A stretch of 64,000 nt of DNA, taken from the NCBI GenBank assembly GCA_046293075.1, contig JBKBPL010000012.1, forward strand, positions 1-64,000, given 5' to 3'. This document shows positions 18,044 through 28,019 of the stretch, piece by piece; positions within the stretch are counted from its first letter, which is position 1; each line of letters opens with the position of its first letter. This stretch comes from Ga0077530 sp046293075 (GTDB lineage: Bacteria; Pseudomonadota; Alphaproteobacteria; Rhizobiales; Hyphomicrobiaceae). The notes below the pieces were generated by a model. It did not search any database. It saw only the letters and a list, made by a program, of their open reading frames with translations, and had not been told where the DNA came from. The position numbers and the translations under genes are program-made.

Positions 18044-18171
18044 GGCCCTTGTTGCTACACGATTGCCGGCCCGGGTCCAAGGGCGGCCGCCGCGATGCTG
18101 CTCTGCAGCGGGATGTCGCACGCTCTTTGCACGATTTTGTGGCTTGGAGGGCGTGCCGGCGCCCCCGCGGC

Positions 18172-19674
18172 TCAGATTTTCTGATTGTACGCGCCGACCT
18201 CGGGGAACTTGCGGAGGCGCTCGTCGATGTCGGCGAAGATGGCGCGTTGAGCGGCCTCCGAGGTCGGGCTCTCCACGACCACGACCAGCTCCGGCTTGTT
18301 CGATGACGCGCGCACGAGGCCCCAGGTGCCGTCCTCGAGGACCACACGGACGCCGTTTACCGTGATGAGGTCGCGGATGGACTGGCCGGCGATCTTCTCG
18401 CCCCTGGCCGCCGCCTCCTGGTATGCCTGAACCATCTTTTCCACGATGCCGTACTTCTTCTCGTCGGCGCAATGCGGTGACATGGTCGGCGATTGCCAGG
18501 TCCGCGGCAGGTCGCGCTGCAGATCGGCCATGGTCTTCCCCGGGCTTCGATCGAGCATGTCGCATACGGCAAGCGCTGCGATGAGGCCGTCGTCGTAGCC
18601 GCGCCCGAGCGGCGGCTGGAAGAAGAAGTGCCCCGACTTCTCGAAGCCGACGAGCGCCTTCTGCTCGTGCGTGTAGCGCTTCATGTAGGAGTGGCCGGTC
18701 TTCCAGTAGAGCGCGCGCGCACGGTTCTTCCGCAGCACAGGATCGGTCAGGAAGAGGCCGGTCGACTTGACGTCGGCAACGAAGAGTGCGTTCGGGTGCA
18801 GGGCCGATAGATCCCGCGCGAGCATGACACCGACCTTGTCGGCGAAGATCTCGTGGCCCTCGTTGTCGACGACGCCGCAGCGATCGCCATCGCCGTCGAA
18901 GCCGAGACCGACATCGGCCTTGTGCTCGAGCACCGCCGCGCTCATGGCGTGCAGCATCTCGAGGTCCTCGGGGTTCGGATTATACCGCGGGAAGCTGTAA
19001 TCGAGGGTGCAGTCGAGCGGGACGACCTCACAGCCGATAGCTTCCAGAACTTGCGGTGCGAACGCGCCGGCTGTGCCGTTGCCGCAGGCGCAGACGACCT
19101 TGAGCCGCCGCTTGAGCTTCGCCCTGCTCGTGAGCGCCTTCACGTAGCGCTCGGCCATGTCGGGGACAAAGATGTAGCGGCCGCCGCCGGGAGTGTCGAA
19201 GCTGCCAGACAGCACGATCTCCTTGAGCTCGCCCATGTCCTCGGGGCCGAAGGTCAGCGGCCGGGCAAGGCCCATCTTGATGCCCGTCCAGCCGTTGTCG
19301 TTGTGGCTCGCGGTGACCATCGCAACACCCGGCACATCCAGTTCGAACTGGGCGAAGTAGGCCGTGGGTGAGAGCGCGAGCCCGATGTCGTGCACCTCGG
19401 TGCCGCCGGCGAGGAGGCCGGTGATCAATGCCTGTTTGACCGAGGCGGAATAGGAGCGGTAGTCATGTCCGACCACGATGCGCAGGGGCACGCCGCGGCG
19501 GCGGAAGAGTGCCGCCAGCCCGAGGCCGATGGCATTGAGGCCCATGAGGTTGATGTCATCGGGAAACAGCCAGCGTGCGTCATACTCGCGAAAGCCGGTC
19601 GGCTTGACGAGGGGCAGGCGCTCGAACTCGAGGGTATTGGGCTTCAGGTCGGGGCGCGGTTTCGGCAGCATCAT
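18172..19674 (-). CDS. Phosphomannomutase/phosphoglucomutase (AlgC/ManB-like)
   Basis: A 500-aa alpha-D-phosphohexomutase that moves the phosphate between C6 and C1 of mannose or glucose, feeding GDP-mannose or UDP-glucose for polysaccharides. The phosphoserine loop is TASHNDNGWTG (Ser near 123), the metal loop is DGDGDRCG, and the sugar-binding EKSGH segment is present, followed by the C-terminal phosphate-binding domain (GTWGLVRASSNKPEL). ATG 19674 follows GAGGAAA at good spacing. It stands alone on its strand between pgsA and the TRAP operon. Specificity (Man versus Glc) cannot be read reliably. Confidence 0.9.
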   Translation of the reverse strand: MMLPKPRPDLKPNTLEFERLPLVKPTGFREYDARWLFPDDINLMGLNAIGLGLAALFRRRGVPLRIVVGHDYRSYSASVKQALITGLLAGGTEVHDIGLALSPTAYFAQFELDVPGVAMVTASHNDNGWTGIKMGLARPLTFGPEDMGELKEIVLSGSFDTPGGGRYIFVPDMAERYVKALTSRAKLKRRLKVVCACGNGTAGAFAPQVLEAIGCEVVPLDCTLDYSFPRYNPNPEDLEMLHAMSAAVLEHKADVGLGFDGDGDRCGVVDNEGHEIFADKVGVMLARDLSALHPNALFVADVKSTGLFLTDPVLRKNRARALYWKTGHSYMKRYTHEQKALVGFEKSGHFFFQPPLGRGYDDGLIAALAVCDMLDRSPGKTMADLQRDLPRTWQSPTMSPHCADEKKYGIVEKMVQAYQEAAARGEKIAGQSIRDLITVNGVRVVLEDGTWGLVRASSNKPELVVVVESPTSEAAQRAIFADIDERLRKFPEVGAYNQKI

Positions 19675-19851
19675 ATGATCTTTTTCCTCGTCGGGAACGT
19701 CCGCCACGGCCTATGGTTGCCCCACAGACCCAGGACGGTCCTCCGAACCAGTACAGGAGTATAGGCATAGTGTCCGTTTCGGACGGATCGATGGCGTCAT
19801 TCGCCCCAGGAAGTCAAGGCATTAGGGCGCCAGGGGGCAGCCGACGTTCGG

Positions 19852-21171
19852 TCAACGTCCGTAGAGCACCCCAGGCAACCAGAGGGCGATCGCTGGAAAA
19901 AGGATGATCAGGACAAGGGCCAGCAGCTGAAGGCCCATGAACTGCAGCATCCCCTTGTAGATGTCGCCGAGCGACCACTCCGGCACGACGCCCTTGAGGA
20001 AGTAGGCGGAAAGCGCCACCGGCGGTGAGAGCCAGGCCGTCTGCAGGTTCACCGCGACGAGGATGCCGAACCACGTCTTGTTGAAGCCGAGCTGCTCGAC
20101 CAGCGGCAGCAGGAATGGCACCACGATGAGCACGATGGGCACCCACTCGAGCGGCCAGCCGAGCAGGAAGATGAGCGCCATGATGAGAACGAGAATGACG
20201 TAGCGGTTGAGCTCGAGCTGGAGAAGCGCCTCCGTCAGCATCGTCGGCGTGCCGAGCCGCGCGAAGACCGCGCCGAAGAAGTTCGAGGCGGCGACGAGGA
20301 ACAGGATCAGCACCGAGATCTCGAGTGTCTTGACGAGTGCATCAAAGAAGCTGCGCCACGTGAAGCGCCGGTAGACGATCGTCAGCAGCAGCGCGCCGAC
20401 GGCGCCGCAGCCGGCGGCCTCCGTCGGGGTGGCAAACCCGAATATGATGGAGCCCAATGCTGCGGCGACGAGCGCAGCAGGCGGCACGAGGCCGGCGAAG
20501 AAGTCGCCCCATATCTCGCCGGCACTCTTTGCGTGCAGCTCCGGCGGGAGCGGCGGCCCGAGCGCCGGATTGAGCCAGCAGCGCACCATCGCGTAGACGG
20601 TGAACAGCGTCGCCAGCAGGATCCCGGGCAGAATGGCGGCGGCAAAGAGCGTTGTGACCGGCACTTCGAGGATCGGCCCCATCACGACGAGCATGATGCT
20701 CGGCGGGATCAGAATGCCGAGGGTGCCACCGGCGGTGATGAGGCCGGACGAAAGCTGAACATCATAGCCGGACTTGATCATCGGCCTGCCGGCCATGATG
20801 CCGAGGATCGTGACCGAGGCGCCGACGATGCCGGTTGCGGCGGCGAAGATGGTCGCGACGAACATCACCGCGATGAACAGCGAGCCGCGCAGGTTCGCCA
20901 GCATCTTCTGTATGGAATAGAACAGGCGCTCCATCAGGTTCGCCTGCTCCATCATGATGCCCATGAACACGAACAGCGGCACCGCCGCGAGCGTCTGCTC
21001 CATCATCGAAGCGTTGAACTGAAGCGTGAGCAGGTAGAAGACCAGCTCGCCGAAGCCCGCATAGCCGAAGACGGTGCCGAGAAACAGCAGCGTGAACGAG
21101 ATCGGAAAACCGATGAAGATCGCCAGCAGCATGATGCCGATCATGGCGAGCCCGATGAACTCCTGGCTCAT
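19852..21171 (-). CDS. TRAP transporter large permease (DctM)
   Basis: A 439-aa, roughly 12-helix membrane subunit that carries the Na+-driven transport path of a TRAP system. The family signatures IPLFVFMG-like VPLFVFMGIMM, GTLGILIPPSIMLV, ATPTEAAGCGAVGAL and the C-terminal TAWLSPPVALSAYFLKGV are intact. Its start overlaps the small-permease stop by four bases (ATGA), giving a dctP-dctQ-dctM operon read on the minus strand. The substrate is set by the binding protein and is probably a carboxylate. Confidence 0.95.
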   Translation of the reverse strand: MSQEFIGLAMIGIMLLAIFIGFPISFTLLFLGTVFGYAGFGELVFYLLTLQFNASMMEQTLAAVPLFVFMGIMMEQANLMERLFYSIQKMLANLRGSLFIAVMFVATIFAAATGIVGASVTILGIMAGRPMIKSGYDVQLSSGLITAGGTLGILIPPSIMLVVMGPILEVPVTTLFAAAILPGILLATLFTVYAMVRCWLNPALGPPLPPELHAKSAGEIWGDFFAGLVPPAALVAAALGSIIFGFATPTEAAGCGAVGALLLTIVYRRFTWRSFFDALVKTLEISVLILFLVAASNFFGAVFARLGTPTMLTEALLQLELNRYVILVLIMALIFLLGWPLEWVPIVLIVVPFLLPLVEQLGFNKTWFGILVAVNLQTAWLSPPVALSAYFLKGVVPEWSLGDIYKGMLQFMGLQLLALVLIILFPAIALWLPGVLYGR

Positions 21172-21764
21172 TGCTGGGGCCACCTTCCCTTGGTTGCTGC
21201 GTAGAGGCTCTTCAGCAGCTCCGAGATGCCCTGAACGATGAGGAATGCGACACCGATGGGGAGCGTGCTCTTGATCGGTCCGAGCAGCGGCATCCAGGCG
21301 GTCTCGGCGCTGCGCTCGAAGCGGCTGACCGAAAGCCAGGCCCATTCCGTGGATACCCACAGGAGCAGGATCATCGTCGGAAAGAAGAATACGACGTAGA
21401 GGAAGGCGTCGACCGTGCCCTGCGTGCGCGCGCTCCAATTGCGGTAGATGAAATCGGCGCGGATATGGACCCCGCGGAACAGTGCATAGGCTGCACCCAG
21501 CACAAACATGCCGCCGTACAGCATCCTGGAGATGTCGTAGGCCCACACGGTTGGCGCCGTGAAGGCGTACCGCGCGACGATCTCGAAGACCATGGTCAGC
21601 GCCAGCGGGACCACCGCCCAGCAGACGATCCGTCCGACCCAAAGGCTGAACGTGTCGATGATCCTGATCGTGTGGGCCATCCACGGCGCCATGTCGGCCG
21701 GCATGTCGCCGATCGATCGTCGCCCCGCGATCAGTTCGTCAGTCAGCTCTGGCCCGTTGGACAT
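21168..21764 (-). CDS. TRAP transporter small permease (DctQ)
   Basis: A 198-aa protein with four membrane helices, the DctQ partner that binds DctM. After a hydrophilic start, helices run from about residues 37, 77, 117 and 165; the stretch VHIRADFIY matches the conserved H-x-R-x-D-F motif of the family. The larger loop before the last helix (SVSRFERSAETAWMP) fits the DctQ type used by mannitol/chloroaromatic-like or alpha-keto acid TRAP systems. It overlaps dctM by four bases. A strong palindrome lies between it and dctP. Confidence 0.92.
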   Translation of the reverse strand: MSNGPELTDELIAGRRSIGDMPADMAPWMAHTIRIIDTFSLWVGRIVCWAVVPLALTMVFEIVARYAFTAPTVWAYDISRMLYGGMFVLGAAYALFRGVHIRADFIYRNWSARTQGTVDAFLYVVFFFPTMILLLWVSTEWAWLSVSRFERSAETAWMPLLGPIKSTLPIGVAFLIVQGISELLKSLYAATKGRWPQQ

Positions 21765-21854
21765 CCGTCCGCCCCCCGACCGCCTCGGTCATGCGTGCCG
21801 CACCAAGCACGGGCCGGTGCCGGACCGCGCGTGTCCCTTGGCGCCGCTCGCGGA

Positions 21855-21878
21855 GCTGCGGGCACGCGTGCCCGCAGC
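21855..21878. terminator. Perfect 24-nt palindrome between dctP and dctQ
   Basis: GCTGCGGGCACG / CGTGCCCGCAGC is a perfect self-complementary stem with no U-tract, 15 bp after the dctP stop. This position suggests a partial terminator or 3'-stabilising hairpin that lets the binding protein be made in excess over the permease. Confidence 0.6.
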
Positions 21879-21892
21879 CGCCTTCATGCGTG

Positions 21893-23014
21893 CTACTGCT
21901 TTTTCAGGGTTTCCGCGTAGGCGCCTGTAATGCTGGCGTTGGCCTTCTGGGCGCCGGCCCAGAACGGGATGGCCACTTTGGCGAACTCGCGCTGGCTGTC
22001 CCACACCTTTTTGAAGAAGGCGTTCTTGGCCGCGTGCTCCTCGAACACCTTCTGGGCGGCCTTGGCATACTCCGTGAAGTAGTCGGGCGGGCTCGGATGC
22101 AGTTGCACGCCGTGCTTCTCGGTCAGCTCCTTGAGGGCCCTGCCGTTCTCGAGGATGCGATAGGAGTGCGCTTTCATGAGCGCTGCATTGGCCGCAACCT
22201 CGAGCGCCTTCTTCTGGTGGGCCGACAGGCCGTCGTAGAGCTTGCGGTTGATGTAGATGTCGGCATTCACGACGTTCTGATGCAAGCCCTCCATATAGTA
22301 GTGCTTCATGACCTTGTGGAAGCCGTACACCATGTCGGGCTTGGGGCAGCACCATTCGGCACCGTCGATCGTGCCTTTCTCGAGCGCCGGCAGGATGTCG
22401 CCGCCGGCGAGCGCGACGGCCGCGACGCCGATCTCGCGATAGATCTGGCCGGGGATGCCGGGGGGGGTGCGGAAGCGGAGCTTGCGGAAGTCCGCCATGT
22501 CCTTGATCGGGTTCTTGAACCAGCCGAGCGCTTCGGGGCCGACGGGCTGCAGCATGAAGCCCTTGACGTTGACCTTCATCTCCTTCCAGAGCTCGTCATA
22601 GAGCTCCTTGCCGCCGCCGAACTGGAACCAGGAGAGCCACGCGAGATTGTCGAGCCCGACGCCGGACCCTGCGGCCGGCGAGCCGAACAGCGTCGCTGCA
22701 GGATGCTTGCCCGACCAGTAGTGCGTCCACGCGAAGCCCGCCTCGATGAGGCCCTTGTCGACGGCGTCGAGTGTATCGTTGACGGCCACCACGGCGCCCG
22801 CCGGCAGAACCTCCATCGTGATCGTGTTGTTGGTCAGCGCGGCGACGTCGGCCGCGAAGTCCTTGAGCATCGTGACCTCGTCCGCCGAGGTCGGGATGAC
22901 CGATTGGATGCGGATCTTGACGGACTTGTCCTGCGCGAGCACGGCCGGCGCAAAGGCCGTGGCGCCGAAAGCGAGCGCGCACGCAGCGCCCACCGCCCAA
23001 GTGCGGATCGACAT
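21893..23014 (-). CDS. TRAP transporter solute-binding protein (DctP/TakP family)
   Basis: A 373-aa periplasmic binding protein with an N-terminal signal peptide ending APAVLAQ. The DctP fold is evident (KIRIQSVIP, the conserved Arg in FRKLRFRTPPG that usually salt-bridges the substrate carboxylate, EWCCPKPDM, GLHQNVVNADIYINRKLYD). The features resemble the alpha-keto acid binder TakP and related monocarboxylate binders, so a pyruvate-like or 2-oxo acid ligand is a reasonable inference. The second ATG (23014) is chosen because GGAGG lies eight bases before it. First gene of the dctPQM operon. Confidence 0.92.
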   Translation of the reverse strand: MSIRTWAVGAACALAFGATAFAPAVLAQDKSVKIRIQSVIPTSADEVTMLKDFAADVAALTNNTITMEVLPAGAVVAVNDTLDAVDKGLIEAGFAWTHYWSGKHPAATLFGSPAAGSGVGLDNLAWLSWFQFGGGKELYDELWKEMKVNVKGFMLQPVGPEALGWFKNPIKDMADFRKLRFRTPPGIPGQIYREIGVAAVALAGGDILPALEKGTIDGAEWCCPKPDMVYGFHKVMKHYYMEGLHQNVVNADIYINRKLYDGLSAHQKKALEVAANAALMKAHSYRILENGRALKELTEKHGVQLHPSPPDYFTEYAKAAQKVFEEHAAKNAFFKKVWDSQREFAKVAIPFWAGAQKANASITGAYAETLKKQ

Positions 23015-23232
23015 AGGCATTACCTCCCTGCTTGCGCACGGCCAGCATTCTGAATGAGCCAGCTCGCTAACGCGCGATCACATTTTTCGCGTCGGGACCG
23101 TCCTTCAGGATGGTCTGCGATGCGAGAAGAAAGGTCTCATTATTTTATCAACTGATCAAGACCGCTTCCGCGGCTGCGGGCGCTCATTCGGCTTGTGCAG
23201 CGCAGCACGCGCGCTTGGTGGTGCCTCTGCCC

Positions 23233-23271
23233 GAAAAGCAAACGTGCGACCGTCCTGGGGGCGATCGCACG
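23233..23271 (-). terminator. Intrinsic terminator of gap
   Basis: On the minus strand, 34 bp after the gap stop, a 9-bp stem (GTGCGATCG / CGGTCGCAC, one G-U pair) is followed by GTTTGCTTTT. Stem and U-rich tail make a good rho-independent terminator separating gap from the TRAP operon. Confidence 0.75.
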
Positions 23272-23303
23272 CTTGCGGCCTGAGAATTGAAATCTGCGAA
23301 TTT

Positions 23304-24311
23304 CTAGATCAGCTTGGCCATCGCAACCGCGGTGTCGCCCATGCGGTTCGAGAAGCCCCACTCGTTATCGTACCAGGAGAGGATGCGGACGAGGTTGCCG
23401 TCCATGACCTTGGTCTGGTCGAGCGCGAAGATCGACGAATGCGGGTCGTGGTTGAAGTCGATCGAGACGTTGGGCTCGCTCGTCACGCCAAGAATGCCCT
23501 TGAGCGGACCGGCGGCGGCAGCCTTCACCGCCTCGTTGATCTCTTTCACCGTCGTCGCCCGCTTGGCCACGAACTTGAGATCGACCACCGACACGTTGGG
23601 CGTCGGCACGCGGATCGAGACGCCGTCGAGCTTGCCGTTGAGCTCGGGGAGCACCAGGCCAACTGCTTTCGCCGCACCGGTCGACGTCGGGATCATCGAC
23701 AGCGCGGCCGCGCGCGCGCGGTAGAGATCCTTGTGCATGGTATCGAGCGTCGGCTGGTCGCCGGTATAGGCGTGGATCGTCGTCATGAAGCCCTTCTCGA
23801 TGCCGACGGCGTCATTCAGCACCTTGGCGACGGGTGCGAGGCAGTTCGTCGTGCACGAGGCATTTGAGATGACGATGTGATCCTTGGTGAGCTTGTCGTG
23901 GTTGACGCCATAGACGACGGTCAGATCGGCGCCGTCGGCGGGTGCCGAAACGATGACCCGTTTGGCGCCTGCGGTGAGGTGCGCCGAGGCCTTCTCTTTG
24001 GACGTGAAGATGCCCGTGCATTCGAGTGCAATGTCGACCCCGAGATCCTTGTGCGGCAGCTCGGCGGGATTGCGCACGGCTGTCACCTTGATCGGGCCGG
24101 TGCCGACATCGATCGTGTCGCCGGAAACTTTCACCTCGCCAGGAAAGCGGCCGTGCACGCTGTCGAAGCGCATGAGGTGGGCGTTGGTCTCGACCGGGCC
24201 GAGGTCGTTGATGGCGACGACCTGGATATCCTTGCGGCCGCTCTCGACGATGGCGCGCAGGATGTTGCGCCCGATCCGCCCGAACCCGTTGATTGCAACT
24301 TTTACGGCCAT
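23304..24311 (-). CDS. gap: Glyceraldehyde-3-phosphate dehydrogenase
   Basis: A 335-aa classical GAPDH converting glyceraldehyde 3-phosphate, phosphate and NAD+ to 1,3-bisphosphoglycerate. The N-terminal NGFGRIGRN Rossmann motif, Asp36 (INDLG) pointing to NAD, the catalytic Cys153 in SNASCTTNCLAP, His180 in TTIHAYTGDQ and the C-terminal WYDNEWGFSNRM are all present. The ATG at 24311 has GGGAG upstream; the longer frame to 24485 is not conserved. It is a single gene with its own terminator downstream. tkt and pgk, often neighbours in this order, are not in the window. Confidence 0.98.
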   Translation of the reverse strand: MAVKVAINGFGRIGRNILRAIVESGRKDIQVVAINDLGPVETNAHLMRFDSVHGRFPGEVKVSGDTIDVGTGPIKVTAVRNPAELPHKDLGVDIALECTGIFTSKEKASAHLTAGAKRVIVSAPADGADLTVVYGVNHDKLTKDHIVISNASCTTNCLAPVAKVLNDAVGIEKGFMTTIHAYTGDQPTLDTMHKDLYRARAAALSMIPTSTGAAKAVGLVLPELNGKLDGVSIRVPTPNVSVVDLKFVAKRATTVKEINEAVKAAAAGPLKGILGVTSEPNVSIDFNHDPHSSIFALDQTKVMDGNLVRILSWYDNEWGFSNRMGDTAVAMAKLI

Positions 24312-24556
24312 GGCTTTGCTCCCGCGTGGATGATGATGGAACGGTCGGCGCCGTGCCGGCGTCGGTGGCTGGCCTGCGGGCGGAGAATCGGGAAAAAGCA
24401 CGGCCCCGCGCCGCGTGGCGATGGTTGGCCGCAGCCATACCCTGAACGCCCGCACGCACGCAAGGCCGGGCCCGGCTCTTGCCATGCCTTGGTTGATGAA
24501 CGCGCTGGCGCCCAGCGGGTTGCGCTCGGGCTAGGTGCTACAACCGCCGAAGCGCC

Positions 24557-26176
24557 CTATCCCATCTGCCTCAGCACGAACCGCTGGATCTTTCCACTCG
24601 GCGTCTTCGGCAGCTCGGCGAGGTACGCGATCTCGCGTGGGAAGGCATGGGTGGCGAGCCGTCGGCGCACGTGCTCCTGAAGCTCCGCCGTCAGCTCCGG
24701 CGAGCCGCTGTACCCGGCCTTCAGCACGATGAAGGCCTTGACGATCTCGGTGCGCTCGGGATCCGGCTTGCCGATGACGCCGACTTCGGCCACTGCCGGA
24801 TGCTCGATCAGCGCGCTTTCGACGTCGAAGGGGCCGATGCGGTAGCCGGCCGAGGTGATGATGTCGTCGCTGCGGCCGACGAAGAAGAAGTGGCCGTCGA
24901 CATCGCGCATCATGGTGTCGCCGGTGAGATACCACTTGCCCTGGATGGCCGGCGTCTCTGCGCGCCAGTAGCCCGTGAAGGTATTGAGTGGCGAGCGTGC
25001 CAGGTCCACGGCGAGGATGCCCGGCGTACCCGGCGCCGCGGGCTTCAAGTCATCGCCGAGCACCTCGAGGTGAAAGCCCGGCATGGCGTAGCCGGCGGAG
25101 CCCTCTTTCTCGGGATGCTGGAGCGCATGGTGGTTGTTGACGAGCATGGCCGTCTCGGTCTGCCCGTAGTGGTCCTTGAGGGGCACGCCGAGCGCGGCTT
25201 TTGCCCAACGGGCGACTTCCGGATTGAGGGGCTCGCCAGCGCTCGAGGCAACGCGGAGCGTGCCGGCGGCGACCTTGGCCGCCTCGGGTCCTGCGGCCAT
25301 CAGCATCCGGTAGGCCGTCGGCGCGCCGGCAAAATTCGTGATGCGGAGGTCGCGGACGATCCGCATGGTCGCCTCGACCGTGAAGCCGCCTTCATAGAAG
25401 GTCGTCGTGTGACCGAGCAGCAGCGGCCCGACGAGCGCATAGAGCATTCCGTAGGCCCAGCCCGGATCGGCGATGTTCCAATAGCGGTCGTCGGGCCTCA
25501 GATCGATGGCATCGCGCATGTAGATGCCGACGGGGAGCAGCATTGCAAGCGGATAGAGCACCGCCTTAGGCTTGCCCGTCGTGCCCGACGTGTAGAGCAG
25601 CACGAATGGCTCATCGCCCTCGAGCATCACCGGCGCGAAGCCTGTCGGCTCGGCGGCCAGCAGGTGCGGAAGCGTACCCTCCTTCATGCCCGTGCGGTCC
25701 ACTTCGATGATGGGTGGGCAGTCCTGGACATCGGCAAGTTTCGAGAGGTTCGCCCCGTCGGTGATGACCAGCTTGGCGCCGCTGCCACTGTCGCCGGCAA
25801 TGCGTGTTTCGATCGCTTTCGGCCCGAACGCCGTGAACAGGGGCTGGTAGACGGCGCCGGCGCGCCAGGTGCCGAGCACGACCGTCAGCAGTTCGGGAAT
25901 GCGCGGCAGGAGCCCGGCGACGATATCGCCGCTGCCGATATCGCGCTTCTTGAGCAGGCTGGCAAAACGCTCCGAATCCGCCTTCAGCGCCGCGAACGTG
26001 ACCGTCTCGCGCGCCGCGTCGCGGCCGATCCATTCAAGCGCGATGCGGCCGTCCGATGCCCATCGGTCGCAGCATTCGATCGCCGCATTGAGCCCCGCCC
26101 CGAGCCGGCCCTCGAGAAAGTCCTTTTCGGCCGACGCCACCGACATCTCTCTGTAGGCTGTCTGGTAGTCGCGCAT
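24557..26176 (-). CDS. AMP-forming acyl-CoA synthetase, acetate/medium-chain (ACSM-like)
   Basis: A 539-aa adenylate-forming ligase with the motifs YTSGTTGKPKAV, DHYGQTETAM, KWYLTGDTM, GRSDDIITSAGYRIGP and the catalytic lysine in TPSGKIQRF. The N-terminal ERFASLLKKRDIGSGDIVAGLLPRIPEL and WNIADPGWAYGM resemble acetyl-CoA synthetase and ACSM-type medium-chain ligases rather than long-chain FadD. It would activate acetate, propionate or a medium-chain acid. GGGAGGAAACC directly precedes the ATG. It lies upstream of gap on the same strand with a 245-bp gap, probably a separate unit. Confidence 0.87.
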   Translation of the reverse strand: MRDYQTAYREMSVASAEKDFLEGRLGAGLNAAIECCDRWASDGRIALEWIGRDAARETVTFAALKADSERFASLLKKRDIGSGDIVAGLLPRIPELLTVVLGTWRAGAVYQPLFTAFGPKAIETRIAGDSGSGAKLVITDGANLSKLADVQDCPPIIEVDRTGMKEGTLPHLLAAEPTGFAPVMLEGDEPFVLLYTSGTTGKPKAVLYPLAMLLPVGIYMRDAIDLRPDDRYWNIADPGWAYGMLYALVGPLLLGHTTTFYEGGFTVEATMRIVRDLRITNFAGAPTAYRMLMAAGPEAAKVAAGTLRVASSAGEPLNPEVARWAKAALGVPLKDHYGQTETAMLVNNHHALQHPEKEGSAGYAMPGFHLEVLGDDLKPAAPGTPGILAVDLARSPLNTFTGYWRAETPAIQGKWYLTGDTMMRDVDGHFFFVGRSDDIITSAGYRIGPFDVESALIEHPAVAEVGVIGKPDPERTEIVKAFIVLKAGYSGSPELTAELQEHVRRRLATHAFPREIAYLAELPKTPSGKIQRFVLRQMG

Positions 26177-26387
26177 GGTTTCCTCCCTGGAGCGCGGCGG
26201 CGGTTTGCTTCGCCGGTTTGGCCCGAGCTTAGGCCGCCAGCGCCCGGCGCGGAACCTCCAACCGCCTCTCCGGCAGCCCTTGGTCATCGCCACGCGAAGC
26301 GTTGACGCCTCGTCGCAAGGTCCATAGGGTTCGCCACCTGTCCGAACTTGAGGAGAAGGCGGCGCAAGCGGTGCCGCCCACGCCGCC

Positions 26388-28019
26388 ATGACAACTGCGA
26401 ATACCCCGAAGGCGATCGACCCCGACGAGATCGCGGTCGCTCACGCCTGTCGCGCCTGGCCTTTCGAGGAAGCCCGCCGATTGATCGCCCGCCTCGACCG
26501 GCTGAAGCGCGAGCCGACCGTCCCCGTGCTGTTCGAGACGGGATACGGCCCCTCGGGCCTGCCGCACATCGGCACCTTCGGCGAGGTCGCGCGCACGAGC
26601 ATGGTGCGCCACGCATTCGAGGTGCTGACCGAGGGCCGCCGCAAGACGCGGCTCGTCTGCTTCTCGGATGACATGGACGGGCTGCGCAAGGTGCCCGGCA
26701 ATGTGCCGAATGGCGAGATGCTGGCCAAGCACCTCGATAAGCCATTGACCAGCGTGCCCGATCCCTTCGGCACGCACGAGAGCTTCGCCCATCACAATAA
26801 TGCGCGGCTCATGGCCTTCCTCGACCAATTCGGCTTCGAGTACGAGTTCATGTCCGCAACCGCCACCTACAAGTCCGGCCTGATGGACGCGACGCTGCTG
26901 CGCATGCTGGAAGTCTATGATCAGGTGATGGACATCATCCTGCCGACGCTCGGGCCGGAACGGCGTGCGACGTACTCGCCCTTCCTGCCGATCTCGCCGC
27001 GCTCGGGCCGCGTGCTCCAGGTGCCGATGGTCGAGCGCAATCCGAAGGCCGGCACGGTCGTCTATATCGATCCCGAGACCGGCGAAAAGGTCGAGACGAA
27101 GGTCACGGGCGGGGCGGTCAAGTGCCAGTGGAAGGCGGATTGGGCGCTCAGGTGGGTGGCGCTCGGCGTCGACTATGAGATGGCCGGCAAGGACCTGATC
27201 GACTCGGTGACGCTCTCCTCCAAGATCTGCCGAGTGCTCGGCGGAACGCCGCCCGAGGGCTTCAACTACGAGCTTTTCCTCGATGACAAGGGCCAGAAGA
27301 TCTCCAAGACCAAGGGCAACGGCCTTTCGATCGAGGAGTGGCTGACGTATGCGAGCCCCGAGAGCCTGTCGCTGTTCATGTACCAGAAGCCGAAGACGGC
27401 GAAGCGGCTCTACTTCGATGTCATTCCGAAAGCGGTCGACGAGTATCTCGCCTGTCTTGCGAAGTACCCGTCCGAGGCGCCGAAGCAACGGCTCGACAAC
27501 CCGGTCTGGCACATCCACGCAGGCCATCCACCGGAAGCCGAACTGCCGATCTCCTTTGCGCTGCTGCTCAACCTCGTCTCGGCCTCGAACGCGCACGATG
27601 CGGCCGTGCTCTGGGGCTTCATCAAGCGGCACGTTCCGGGGGCGAGCCCGGAGCGCTACCCGCTGCTCGACAAGCTCGTCGGCTATGCCGTGCGCTACTA
27701 TGAGGACTTCGTGAAGCCTCAGAAGAAGTTCCGCGCGCCGACCGAGGCCGAGGCGGCGGCTCTTGCCGCGCTCGATGCCGCGCTCGCCGAGGCCCCCGAG
27801 GACGCCGACGCCGAGACGCTGCAGAATATCGTCTACGAGGCCGGCAAGGCGAGCGGCTACGACAAGGATACGCTGCGCGACTGGTTCCGCGCCATCTACG
27901 AGGTCCTGCTCGGGCAGTCCCAGGGGCCGCGTTTCGGCTCGTTCATCGCCCTCTACGGCATTCCCGAGACACGACGCCTCATTGCCGATGGTCTCGCCGG
28001 GCGCCTGCGCGCGGCCTGA
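26388..28019 (+). CDS. lysS: Lysyl-tRNA synthetase, class I
   Basis: A 543-aa class I LysRS, the archaeal/spirochaete/alphaproteobacterial type unrelated to the common class II enzyme. The class I signatures are seen as GPSGLPHIGTF (HIGH) near residue 54 and KISKTKG (KMSKS) near 305. The long C-terminal alpha-helix cage domain is present, giving normal family length. It charges tRNA-Lys with lysine. The start at 26388 lies in a weak ribosome-site context. It is divergent from the acyl-CoA synthetase and appears monocistronic. No class II lysS is in the window, but absence elsewhere cannot be judged. Confidence 0.97.
   Translation: MTTANTPKAIDPDEIAVAHACRAWPFEEARRLIARLDRLKREPTVPVLFETGYGPSGLPHIGTFGEVARTSMVRHAFEVLTEGRRKTRLVCFSDDMDGLRKVPGNVPNGEMLAKHLDKPLTSVPDPFGTHESFAHHNNARLMAFLDQFGFEYEFMSATATYKSGLMDATLLRMLEVYDQVMDIILPTLGPERRATYSPFLPISPRSGRVLQVPMVERNPKAGTVVYIDPETGEKVETKVTGGAVKCQWKADWALRWVALGVDYEMAGKDLIDSVTLSSKICRVLGGTPPEGFNYELFLDDKGQKISKTKGNGLSIEEWLTYASPESLSLFMYQKPKTAKRLYFDVIPKAVDEYLACLAKYPSEAPKQRLDNPVWHIHAGHPPEAELPISFALLLNLVSASNAHDAAVLWGFIKRHVPGASPERYPLLDKLVGYAVRYYEDFVKPQKKFRAPTEAEAAALAALDAALAEAPEDADAETLQNIVYEAGKASGYDKDTLRDWFRAIYEVLLGQSQGPRFGSFIALYGIPETRRLIADGLAGRLRAA

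Noticed and set aside
23136..23160. AT-rich TTATCAACTGATCAA upstream of dctP as a FixK box
   Set aside because: It does not fit TTGA-N6-TCAA on either strand. It may be part of a promoter or a GntR-type site, but nothing supports a specific call.
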